This document shows positions 1-6,701 of a stretch of 9,586 nucleotides of DNA, piece by piece. Position numbers and translations under genes: made by a program. This DNA comes from a bacterium (GTDB lineage: Bacteria; Latescibacterota; UBA2968; GCA-2709665). A model generated the notes under the pieces. The model was not told the DNA's origin. It saw nothing but the letters and a program-made list of their open reading frames with translations, and did not search any database. The stretch is taken from NCBI GenBank assembly GCA_027619145.1, contig JAQCGA010000110.1:1-9586 (forward strand), given 5' to 3'. Numbering within the stretch: position 1 is the stretch's first letter; each line of letters opens with the position of its first letter.

Positions 1-693
1 GAGGGATTTTAGTTCGGTGCACAACCGCTCCAGGGTCTCCGGCGATACATCTGCGAAGGTGGAGATGCTGGCGCGGTGTAGCACTTCGGCGGAGGAGATC
101 GGGTCCAGACCGGCCACAGCGTGCATGAGTGTGTTGGGAAGGGTATCTGGCTCTTTTTTGAAAAAAGGGAAGAGTTCGCTGGGCGTGGTCTTTTCGGGAT
201 GAATCCTCTCCAGTGGCGGGGGGGGCAGGTACGGTTTTCCGGGCAGAATTTGCCGTTCGCGGTTCATGCGTCCGCCCACCTGGCGGAGTGCACCCAGAAT
301 GCGGTTTTGTGGTTCGGAGATGAGGATGATGTTGCTGTGTCGTCCCATGACTTCGCAAATCAGGCGGTACCGGATTTGGCCTCCCAGGCGGTCTCGCCGG
401 GTCACCACAAGAGAGAAAATGCGCTCCAGGTCTGCCAGTTCAACCGATTCTACGGTGCTTTTGAGCAGGTTGCGTTCGGCCCAGGCCGGTGGGTCCGAGA
501 GACCTTCGCGGGGGAAATTGCACAGGGCGACTCGGCCGGTTGCCGGAGAGGCAGACAGGAGCAGGCTGGCGCCATCCAGGTCCAGGTAGAGTTCGTGGGG
601 GGGAGCCAGGGCACATCGCTTGATGGGCTTGCCAACCAGGCTATTGCGGAGGTCTTCGACGAGCTTTCGCAGGATAAAATAGCTCAGGTACAT
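1..693 (-). CDS. NFACT/RqcH-family ribosome quality control protein, N-terminal part (gene continues past the left edge)
   Basis: The open frame covers 231 residues to base 1 and has no stop, so only the N-terminal NFACT-N region is present. Family hallmarks are the opening helix (LRKLVEDLRNSLVGKPIKR), a strand ELYLDLDG followed by LLLSASP at about 34-50, EVMGRHSNIILI at 114-125, ILGALRQVG, and a PGKPYLPPPP segment. Known RqcH/Rqc2/NEMF proteins bind tRNA and the obstructed 50S subunit and add C-terminal tails to stalled chains; this protein would act in the cytoplasm. Two differences from typical members: the segment after PP at 68-69 lacks the usual FCMLLRKHL-like motif, and the Asp-Arg pair is Glu90-Arg91. 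The ATG at 691-693 has an AGGAGA-type site about 12 bases upstream and gives the normal family N-terminus. Two C runs (7 and 8 long) lie in the gene but the frame is intact. It is divergent from the ClpX-like gene. Family assignment is fairly secure; tailing activity is not shown. Confidence 0.85.
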   Translation of the reverse strand, partial: MYLSYFILRKLVEDLRNSLVGKPIKRCALAPPHELYLDLDGASLLLSASPATGRVALCNFPREGLSDPPAWAERNLLKSTVESVELADLERIFSLVVTRRDRLGGQIRYRLICEVMGRHSNIILISEPQNRILGALRQVGGRMNRERQILPGKPYLPPPPLERIHPEKTTPSELFPFFKKEPDTLPNTLMHAVAGLDPISSAEVLHRASISTFADVSPETLERLCTELKSL

Positions 694-760
694 GATGTGT
701 GGTGTTCTCCTTTGGGGCAAGTCAATGGGCCAGGTACCGCACGTTTGAACGCAAATCGGC

Positions 761-789
761 TTGACAAGGTTGCAGTGTCCTGGTATTCT
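761..789 (+). promoter_or_regulatory. Sigma70-type promoter for the ClpX-like gene
   Basis: A perfect -35 box TTGACA (761-766) is separated by 17 bases from a -10-like TATTCT (784-789). Transcription would start near 796, giving a leader of about 67 bases before the ATG at 863. A GGAG Shine-Dalgarno site sits at 848-851. I found no equally clear promoter on the other strand for the divergent NFACT gene in 694-862. Confidence 0.65.
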
Positions 790-862
790 TATTTTGATAT
801 CGCGTGAATTAAGGATTTGAGATAAACTACCAACGTGCCGAAAAACTGGAGTCTAAAACCAT

Positions 863-2392
863 ATGTCCGAAAAGCAACCCGTGAATCCAGCAGAAATACA
901 GAAAGACTTAAAAGATTTTATTGAAAAGAAATACGGCGCTCAGGTCGTGTTTCCGCAGGCCGAAGTGGATGGGATTCAGGAAGGGCCACAGACGGCGGAA
1001 GATCCAGATCCGGAAATCGAGTTCGACCTGAAACCCGAGGAACTTGAGGCGTTTCTGGACGAATATGTCATTAAGCAGGTAGAGGCCAAAGAAGTGCTGG
1101 CCACGAAGATTTGTACCCACTTTAACCGGATGAAGTTGGATCGAAAAAATCCGGATCAAGCAAAGAAGTTTGTGGGCAATATCAAGAATAATATTTTATT
1201 GATTGGGCCAACGGGCGTGGGAAAGACGTATTTGATTAAGCTGATCGCCCAGCGCATTGGGGTTCCGTTTGTGAAAGGGGATGCAACCAAGTTCAGCGAG
1301 ACCGGGTATGTGGGTGGAGATGTGGAAGATCTGGTTCGCGAGCTTGTGCGCGAAGCCGGAGGCCATATTGAGAAGGCCCAGTACGGAATCATTTATGTGG
1401 ATGAAATTGACAAGATTGCGTCGTCTTCAAATGTGGCCGGGCCAGATGTTTCGCGGACGGGCGTGCAACGCAATTTGTTGAAGCTGATGGAAGAAACTGA
1501 GGTGGATCTGAAGGCGCCGCACGATCTGGCTTCTCAGATGGAGACGATGATGCAGTTTCAGCGCAGTGGGAAAATGGAACATAAAAAAATTAATACGCGC
1601 AATATTCTGTTTATTGTAAGTGGGGCATTTGGAGGCTTAGAAGATACCATTCAGCGGCGGCTGAATAAGAAGAGCTTGGGATTTCGGACCGGGGCAGCGC
1701 GTGCTCAGGACCGCGAGATTGAACGGACAACGTACCTCAAACAGGTGCGTTCGGAGGATCTGATTGAGTTTGGCTTTGAGTCCGAATTCGTAGGCAGGCT
1801 GCCGGTGTTGGCGGTTCTGGAACCTCTTTCAGTGAAAGATCTGTACCAGATTCTGAGTAATCCGAACTGTGCCGTGACACTGGGCAAGAAGCGAGATTTT
1901 GAGGCGTATGGGATTGCGTTGTCGTTTGATGACGATGCGTTACACCGGCTGGCCGAGCTAGCGGCTGAGGAGCAGACAGGCGCGCGGGCTCTGGTGAGCG
2001 TTTGCGAACGCGCGTTGCTGAAGTTTGAGAAGACGCTGCCTTCGACGGATATTCGAACATTTACGGTGACGGCAGCCGTAGTGGATCATCCAGAAGTAGA
2101 ATTGGGAAAGTTGTTGGTGCGCCGGGATATTCTTTCGTTTACCGGAGAGTTTGAAAAAACCTATGGGATTCGGCTACAATTTGAAGACGATGCGCTTGCA
2201 TCCCTGGCCGAAGAGGCGCACCGGCAGGGGGTGAAGGTGGCAACGCTGTGCCGGGATGGCTTTAACGATTATGGCCACGGGCTGAAGCTTTTGGGGAAGA
2301 CCGAGTTTACCGTTGGTCGGCAAGCTGCTGAACATCCGAAGCAGTTTCTGGACGGGCTGGTGAAGGCATATTATAATCGGGAAAAGTCATAA
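863..2392 (+). CDS. ClpX-like AAA+ unfoldase without zinc-binding domain, with a duplicated C-terminal small domain
   Basis: The 509-residue protein aligns with ClpX from about residue 54 (LDEYVIKQVEAKEVLA). It has Walker A GPTGVGKT (115-122), the GYVG pore loop (148-151), Walker B IIYVDEID (176-183), an arginine in the GRLP box (312) and sensor-2 GAR (373-375). LGF at 272-274 matches the IGF/LGF loop with which ClpX docks on ClpP, so pairing with ClpP is plausible, although no clpP lies nearby. ClpX is usually about 420 residues and starts with a four-cysteine zinc domain; here a charged, helical, cysteine-free segment of about 50 residues replaces it. The RKH loop used for ssrA recognition is missing and residues 214-242 form a different insert. 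The C-terminus has two related copies of the small domain (about 345-386 and 429-470); the second lacks sensor 2. The ATG has GGAG 11 bases upstream. It is a ClpX paralogue rather than clpX itself; its substrates are unknown. Confidence 0.88.
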   Translation: MSEKQPVNPAEIQKDLKDFIEKKYGAQVVFPQAEVDGIQEGPQTAEDPDPEIEFDLKPEELEAFLDEYVIKQVEAKEVLATKICTHFNRMKLDRKNPDQAKKFVGNIKNNILLIGPTGVGKTYLIKLIAQRIGVPFVKGDATKFSETGYVGGDVEDLVRELVREAGGHIEKAQYGIIYVDEIDKIASSSNVAGPDVSRTGVQRNLLKLMEETEVDLKAPHDLASQMETMMQFQRSGKMEHKKINTRNILFIVSGAFGGLEDTIQRRLNKKSLGFRTGAARAQDREIERTTYLKQVRSEDLIEFGFESEFVGRLPVLAVLEPLSVKDLYQILSNPNCAVTLGKKRDFEAYGIALSFDDDALHRLAELAAEEQTGARALVSVCERALLKFEKTLPSTDIRTFTVTAAVVDHPEVELGKLLVRRDILSFTGEFEKTYGIRLQFEDDALASLAEEAHRQGVKVATLCRDGFNDYGHGLKLLGKTEFTVGRQAAEHPKQFLDGLVKAYYNREKS

Positions 2393-2399
2393 AAATTTG

Positions 2400-3338
2400 T
2401 TAGTTTGATGCTGGGTCTTCGAGCGCGGCTCGAACCTGACCCTTGTTTTTTTCTAGCAACCGGCGGGCTGTCTCTTTTGAGACGGCCCGTTTTGTCATGA
2501 CCAATGCGATTTTAAGGTTTCCTCCCGCCTGTTCGAGTGCCTGCTGGCTCTGTGCTTTAGAAAGACCGGCGGCAGCGTACAGAATGCGCTGGGCGCGGTC
2601 CTGGAGTTTGGCACAGGAAGGGGTGAGGTCCACCATCAGGTTGCCGAAGACTTTGCCCATTTGGACCATTGCGGCGGTGGTGATCATGTTGAGCACGAGT
2701 TTGGTTGCTGTCCCCGCTTTCAGGCGTGTGGAACCGGTGAGCAATTCGGGGCCTACGCGAGGAACGATTTTTACATGGGCCTGCACCCGTTCGGCAGCGG
2801 ATGGATTACAAGTGAAAAATACGGTGGCGCATCCCGTTCGGTTCGCATAGTCCAGGGCACCCAGCACGTAGGGGGTTACACCACTGGCGGCAATGCCCAT
2901 GACAACGTCGTTGCTTTGTATCTTTCTGGCCAGGAGTTCGGCAGCACCGTCTTCGGCGCGGTCTTCGGCACCTTCTTGAGATCGGGTGAGTGCGGGGGGT
3001 CCACCGGCGATGAGGCCCTGAACCATCTCGGGTTCTACGCCGAAGGTAGGGGGACATTCGGAAGCATCCAAAACGCCCAGACGTCCACTGGTACCGGCAC
3101 CTATATAAAAGAGGCGACCGTTGTTTCTGAAGGCGGTTACAACGAGTTCTACCGCTTGGGTGATGTCTGCCAGGACTTCACCTACGGCTTCAGGCACGCG
3201 GCGGTCTTCGTTGTTCATCAAGGTCAACATGTTCGGCAGTGCAAGTGCGTCCAGGTTGGCGCTGTTCGGGTTCTGTTGTTCGGTGATGAGGTTTGCCCAC
3301 CGGGAAGGCTGGGCTCCTGTCTCCGGCCTATTTTTCAT
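2400..3338 (-). CDS. murQ: N-acetylmuramic acid 6-phosphate etherase MurQ
   Basis: MurQ cleaves the lactyl ether of N-acetylmuramate 6-phosphate to give N-acetylglucosamine 6-phosphate and D-lactate, a cytoplasmic step in peptidoglycan recycling. The 312-residue protein (E. coli has 298) carries the SIS sugar-phosphate fold with GAGTSGRLGVLDASECPP at about 80-97, a GLIAGGPPALTRSQEGAED segment (108-126), and GIAASGVTPYVLGALDYA (148-165). Glu94 and Glu125 are 31 residues apart, the same spacing as the E. coli catalytic pair Glu83/Glu114. The usual ASGRTPY is ASGVTPY here. The C-terminal helical domain (about 255-305) is typical of the family. A longer open frame extends upstream to 3614, but the homology starts near the ATG at 3336-3338, which has GGGAG about 9 bases before it. 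That ATG overlaps the last 11 bases of the UPF0182 gene, suggesting coupled translation. No etherase partner genes (anmK, a MurNAc transporter) are in view. Confidence 0.93.
   Translation of the reverse strand: MKNRPETGAQPSRWANLITEQQNPNSANLDALALPNMLTLMNNEDRRVPEAVGEVLADITQAVELVVTAFRNNGRLFYIGAGTSGRLGVLDASECPPTFGVEPEMVQGLIAGGPPALTRSQEGAEDRAEDGAAELLARKIQSNDVVMGIAASGVTPYVLGALDYANRTGCATVFFTCNPSAAERVQAHVKIVPRVGPELLTGSTRLKAGTATKLVLNMITTAAMVQMGKVFGNLMVDLTPSCAKLQDRAQRILYAAAGLSKAQSQQALEQAGGNLKIALVMTKRAVSKETARRLLEKNKGQVRAALEDPASN
2413..2452 (+). terminator. Rho-independent terminator of the ClpX-like gene, inside the 3' end of murQ
   Basis: The outer stem GGGTC (2413-2417) pairs with GACCC (2438-2442), and the inner stem TTCGAGC (2418-2424) pairs with GCTCGAA (2428-2434) across a GCG loop. 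A three-base bulge lies on the right arm. The hairpin is followed by TTGTTTTTTT at 2443-2452. It begins about 20 bases after the stop of the ClpX-like gene, while the same bases encode the last 15-20 residues of MurQ on the opposite strand. Confidence 0.75.
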
Positions 3339-6102
3339 TGTCGCCCACTCCCTGATCCATACGAAGGAGGGCCTGTTTGAGTTTCTGAATGGTTGCACCA
3401 TATTCGGCGAAGTCGCCTTTGCGCAGGTTTTCCTGGCTGGTGTCAAAGTATTGGAGGGCACTGCGGATGAGCTGGTGGAGGCTCTCTGGTCCTGTTTCTG
3501 CCGCACGCGATATGTTTTCGGACAGCCCGACGAGGGTGCGCTCGTTTGCAAAGAGTTTGAGCAGGGCCTGGTCCAGATTTTCTGCCATGACCAATTTTTC
3601 GCCGTGGAGCGCAAGTACCCGCTTGAGTTCGGGCATGCCGCTTTGTGTTGCGCGAAGATAGAGCGGTTCTATGTAGATGAACGAGTTTTCGATGGGGATG
3701 ACCAGCAGGTTCCCTCGAATTACGTCCGAGCCGCGTTGGCTCCAGAGGGTGATTTCACGGGATACGTCCGTGTCCTGGTCAATGCGGCGTTCGACGAGCA
3801 TGGGGCCGTAGATGAGTTTTTCTTTTGGCAATTTGTAGACCACGAGACGCCCGTAGTTGGGTTCGTCACAGTGGGCAAACATCCAGGCGATCATGTTGGC
3901 CTTTCCGGCCGGGGTGGAGGGCAACATGAGGACATATTCTTCGCGGGTTGCACCCGGTGGGCGAACCACGACATAATAGGGGTTCATGACCTGGGGCCGT
4001 TCGGAAACACCGTAGATTTCTACGGCGGGTTCCCATACATCTTCTCGGTTGTAGAAGACCTGAGGCGAGGTCATGTGGTAGGTGTTGTACAGGGAAGACT
4101 GGATCTGAAAGAGGTCTGAGGGATAGCGCACATGTGCCCGTAATTCATCGGGCATCTCCGATCCGGGTCGAAAGAGGTCGGGGAAAATTTTCATGTAGGT
4201 TTGGAGAATCGGATCTTCGGTGTCCCACACATAAAATGTAACGGTTCCGTCGTAGGCATCGAGGGTGGCTTTGACTGAGTTTCGAATGTAGTTGGCTTCG
4301 CGGACGTAGGGTCTGCCGTAGGGTTGGGAATAGGGGTACATATTGGTGACGGTGAAAGCATCCTGGATCCAGACCAGTCGGCCACCGGCCACTACGAGGT
4401 AGGGATCTTGATCGAAGCGCAGAAAGGGGGCAATTTTTTCAAAGCGTTTTGGCCCATCTTCGCGAAAGCGCCGACCGAGGTGGCGGTCAAAGATGATGCG
4501 GCTTTGGGGGGTGAGGTTGTCCGTAAAAAAGAGGAGCGGATCGGCAAAACGCAGGGCAAAGAGGATGCGGCGCCAGAGGGTGTTGATGGGCACGCCGCCT
4601 TTTCCCTGGTAGGTAGTATAAACGTTTTCGTCGCCTCGCGGGTAATCGAATTCCTGGGTTTTCGTGTTGATGACTACGTAGTCCCGCATGTTTTCGCCAA
4701 AATAAATTTCAGGGCGGTCAATGCGTATGCCTACGGGTGAAACGGGGGGAATATCTTTTACATAGAAGGTGGGCAACCCTTCTCCGCCAACTTCGTTTGA
4801 CGGGCTCATGCAAATGCCATAGCCGTGGGTGAATACGAGGTGGCGGTTTACCCAGGTGTCGCCCTGGATTGAGAGTGGATTTCGAGAAAACTCTCGGCCC
4901 GCCAGCATGACTTGCCGGTACTCGTTGCCTATGGTATAACGGTCCACGTCCACGCTTTGAAAGCGGTAGTAGGACCGAATTTCCTGGAGCTGACTATAGG
5001 TGGCCATCAGCGGGCGCTGGTCCCACAGCGGGATACTCCGTACTGTGGGGAGGTTGTTCTGGATGTCTTGAAGGGTGAGGTTGGTTTCGGCAGGAAAGGG
5101 AACTTCTTTGATGAGGTTCAGCCCATAGGCCCGGCGGGGAAATTCAATGTTTTTCTGGATGTAAGGGGATTCGAGGCTCAGTTCATTGGGTTTTACTGCG
5201 AATTGCTCGAAGAGGATAGGTGCCAACCAACTGAGGAGGAGTACCGCGATTCCGTATGCGGCGCTGCCGTATCCGGGTAGACGCCAGCCTTTGAAGTGCA
5301 GGTTGTATAGCAGCAAGATTGCGAGGCCAATGGCAAGCAGCAGCATGACCCGGTAGGCCAATAGCTGTACGTTGGTGTCCGTATATCCGGGGCCAAAGAA
5401 GGCGGCTTTCCGGAAGGAGAAGAGGAGGTCGTATTCTTTGAGATAGTACCCCCAGGCCAGAAGTGCAGCGAACCCGGCACCCATGGCGGAGAAATGTGCC
5501 CGCACATAAGGGGTGGAGAACCAGCCTTCTTCTTCTTTGCGTAAAGAGTGGTCCTGGTGATACGAAATTGCGACGAGTAAGGCAGTAATACCCACGGCGA
5601 AGAGGAGCCATGTCTGGACGAAATTGTACATCGGGAGAGAGAAGGCGTAAAATCCCACGTCTTTGCCAAAAAGTGGGTCGGCAACGCCGAAGTCTGTGGG
5701 GTGGAGATACCGCAGCACGGCCGTCCATGAAGATGCCCCAATCAGACCGAATACGATTGCGGTGCCTAAGGTGACGGCAACCCAGAGCAGGCGTTGGCGC
5801 TGGTAGCGGACCGGTAGAACGGGAATACTGTCTCCAACGATCACCTCGAGGGGCAATTCTCGGGTGTGCCGGCCAAAGATGCGGGCAACCCAGAGGTTGC
5901 CTCCGGCCAGAAGGAGAAAGGTGCTCCCAAAGACGAGGAAGGTGAGCGAGCGGGTGAAGGCGGTGGTGATGAGAACAGAGCCGAACCCCAATTGTTGGAA
6001 CCAGAGCCAATCTGTATATACGAAGGTAGATAATCTGAGGAATACGTATCCAAGCACCAGGCTAAGCAGTAGCCCGGTGCCCCATATTGCGCGCTTTGTC
6101 AT
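3328..6102 (-). CDS. UPF0182 family integral membrane protein
   Basis: The 924-residue protein belongs to the UPF0182 (COG1615) family, whose function is not established. The N-terminal third has seven hydrophobic segments at about residues 6-24, 49-72, 104-128, 160-180, 203-221, 249-268 and 280-298. A large soluble domain of about 600 residues follows. Family-like motifs are DVGFYAFSLPMYN (148-160), ESPYIQKNIEFPRRAYGL (311-328), FDYPRGDENVYT, a long aromatic stretch around VWIQDAFTVTNMYPYSQP, and YIEPLYLRA. Length and layout are normal for the family, with no sign of damage. There is no cleavable signal peptide beyond the first membrane segment. The ATG at 6100-6102 has a purine-rich AGAGAGG site just upstream. 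The gene is first in a two-gene unit with murQ, which may hint at an envelope role. Family assignment is secure; the biochemical role is unknown. Confidence 0.92.
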   Translation of the reverse strand: MTKRAIWGTGLLLSLVLGYVFLRLSTFVYTDWLWFQQLGFGSVLITTAFTRSLTFLVFGSTFLLLAGGNLWVARIFGRHTRELPLEVIVGDSIPVLPVRYQRQRLLWVAVTLGTAIVFGLIGASSWTAVLRYLHPTDFGVADPLFGKDVGFYAFSLPMYNFVQTWLLFAVGITALLVAISYHQDHSLRKEEEGWFSTPYVRAHFSAMGAGFAALLAWGYYLKEYDLLFSFRKAAFFGPGYTDTNVQLLAYRVMLLLAIGLAILLLYNLHFKGWRLPGYGSAAYGIAVLLLSWLAPILFEQFAVKPNELSLESPYIQKNIEFPRRAYGLNLIKEVPFPAETNLTLQDIQNNLPTVRSIPLWDQRPLMATYSQLQEIRSYYRFQSVDVDRYTIGNEYRQVMLAGREFSRNPLSIQGDTWVNRHLVFTHGYGICMSPSNEVGGEGLPTFYVKDIPPVSPVGIRIDRPEIYFGENMRDYVVINTKTQEFDYPRGDENVYTTYQGKGGVPINTLWRRILFALRFADPLLFFTDNLTPQSRIIFDRHLGRRFREDGPKRFEKIAPFLRFDQDPYLVVAGGRLVWIQDAFTVTNMYPYSQPYGRPYVREANYIRNSVKATLDAYDGTVTFYVWDTEDPILQTYMKIFPDLFRPGSEMPDELRAHVRYPSDLFQIQSSLYNTYHMTSPQVFYNREDVWEPAVEIYGVSERPQVMNPYYVVVRPPGATREEYVLMLPSTPAGKANMIAWMFAHCDEPNYGRLVVYKLPKEKLIYGPMLVERRIDQDTDVSREITLWSQRGSDVIRGNLLVIPIENSFIYIEPLYLRATQSGMPELKRVLALHGEKLVMAENLDQALLKLFANERTLVGLSENISRAAETGPESLHQLIRSALQYFDTSQENLRKGDFAEYGATIQKLKQALLRMDQGVGDNEK

Positions 6103-6153
6103 GCTGCCTCTCTTGCGGTGGATTCGGTGGAAGGATATTGCGTAAGCCAGTGG

Positions 6154-6182
6154 AATATAAACAGGATAAGCAATGCGAACAA
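6154..6182 (-). promoter_or_regulatory. Candidate promoter for the UPF0182-murQ operon
   Basis: Read on the minus strand, TTGTTC (6182-6177) and TATATT (6159-6154) are separated by 17 bases. Transcription would begin near 6147, about 45 bases before the UPF0182 start codon. The -10 is one base from consensus; the -35 is weaker. Confidence 0.5.
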
Positions 6183-6204
6183 GGAGATTCTGGAGTTTGT
6201 TTTT

Positions 6205-6223
6205 TTGCTTGAAATTTCAGCAA
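6205..6223. promoter_or_regulatory. Imperfect palindrome upstream of the arsR-type promoter, candidate operator
   Basis: TTGCTTGAAATTTCAGCAA has a perfect 10-base palindromic core TGAAATTTCA (6210-6219), and the TTGC/GCAA flanks continue the symmetry with one extra T on the left. It ends six bases before the -35 box at 6229, a position where a regulator of either divergent transcript could bind. It could also be chance symmetry in an AT-rich spacer. Confidence 0.35.
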
Positions 6224-6228
6224 CACCC

Positions 6229-6256
6229 TTGACAATATGGCTGAATTCGTTATCAT
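6229..6256 (+). promoter_or_regulatory. Promoter of the ArsR/radical SAM operon
   Basis: A consensus TTGACA (6229-6234) is followed after 16 bases by TATCAT (6251-6256). Transcription should start near 6263, leaving a leader of about 78 bases before the ATG at 6341. The leader contains the palindrome at 6275-6286. Confidence 0.6.
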
Positions 6257-6274
6257 GACTGAGAGCTTATAAAG

Positions 6275-6286
6275 ATATTTAAATAT
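6275..6286. promoter_or_regulatory. Perfect 12-base palindrome ATATTTAAATAT, candidate ArsR operator
   Basis: The palindrome lies just after the predicted start of the ArsR transcript. ArsR/SmtB-family repressors commonly bind AT-rich inverted repeats overlapping or following their own promoter, so autoregulation is likely by analogy. On the minus strand it also falls between a TTGACA (6291-6286) and a weak -10-like TAAGCT (6269-6264), so it could act on leftward transcription too. AT-rich palindromes can arise by chance. Confidence 0.45.
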
Positions 6287-6340
6287 GTCAATACACTTCC
6301 CAGGCGGGTGGGTGGGTTGATGTTGACAGAAGGGGTAGAT

Positions 6341-6649
6341 ATGAATCACGATGAAGAACTGGCAGGTGTGTTCCAGGCGCTGGCCGATCCGCTGCGGTTG
6401 CGTTTTCTGGAAATGCTACCCAGGGCAGAAACACCAGAGCCGATCAGCGTATGTGATCTGGCAAAGCGGCTGGGTATTTCTCAGCCGAATGCTTCTCACC
6501 ATCTTAAAATCCTACGCTCGGCCGGTTTGATCCGATGCCATCGGTGCGGTGGATGTTCCTATTACAGGGTGGACCCGGAACGGGTTAAGCAGATTTTGGA
6601 ACTGATGGAGGCGCGGCTTGTGCCGGACGGAGCAGGCGCGGCGGCGTGA
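6341..6649 (+). CDS. ArsR/SmtB-family transcriptional repressor with a cysteine-rich wing
   Basis: The 102-residue protein is a single winged helix-turn-helix domain. LAGVFQALADPLRLRFLEML (7-26) is the family's N-terminal helical region, and VCDLAKRLGISQPNASHHLK (37-56) holds the recognition helix. SYYRVDPERV follows the wing. Family members dimerise and release DNA on binding metal or on thiol oxidation. The cysteines here are Cys38, in the region that carries the arsenic/cadmium-binding CxC in classic ArsR proteins, and Cys66-x2-Cys69-x2-Cys72, which replaces the usual charged residues of the beta wing; His67 is within this cluster. The arrangement suggests binding of a metal or iron-sulfur cluster, or redox sensing, but no ligand can be named. 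The chosen ATG has GAAGGGG five bases upstream; in-frame GTG 6308 and ATG 6320 are less likely. The next gene follows with a gap of about 52 bases or less and is probably its target. Confidence 0.88.
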   Translation: MNHDEELAGVFQALADPLRLRFLEMLPRAETPEPISVCDLAKRLGISQPNASHHLKILRSAGLIRCHRCGGCSYYRVDPERVKQILELMEARLVPDGAGAAA

Positions 6650-6701
6650 AGTGAATGTAAATTCGCCGAAACCAGGAACCTCAATTATAGATAGGTACGG
6701 T

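Noticed and set aside
596..604. Possible frameshift in the NFACT gene at a run of seven G
   Set aside because: A careful count of the run shows the frame is continuous from the ATG at 693 through to base 1.
121..807. 228-residue open frame on the plus strand
   Set aside because: It is antisense to the NFACT gene, shows no recognisable motifs, and extends over the promoter region of the ClpX-like gene.
3339..3614. Upstream extension of murQ to a longer 404-residue frame
   Set aside because: The extra 92 residues lie in an alternative frame of the UPF0182 gene and resemble no MurQ N-terminus; the ATG at 3338 has a ribosome site and gives normal MurQ length.
3121..4119. 332-residue open frame on the plus strand, with a neighbouring 239-residue frame at 2661-3380
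   Set aside because: Both are antisense to murQ and the UPF0182 gene, whose translations carry clear family motifs; these frames have none.
5183..6010. 275-residue open frame on the minus strand in another frame of the UPF0182 gene
   Set aside because: It is rich in Arg, Pro and His as expected for an off-frame translation and overlaps a well-supported membrane protein.
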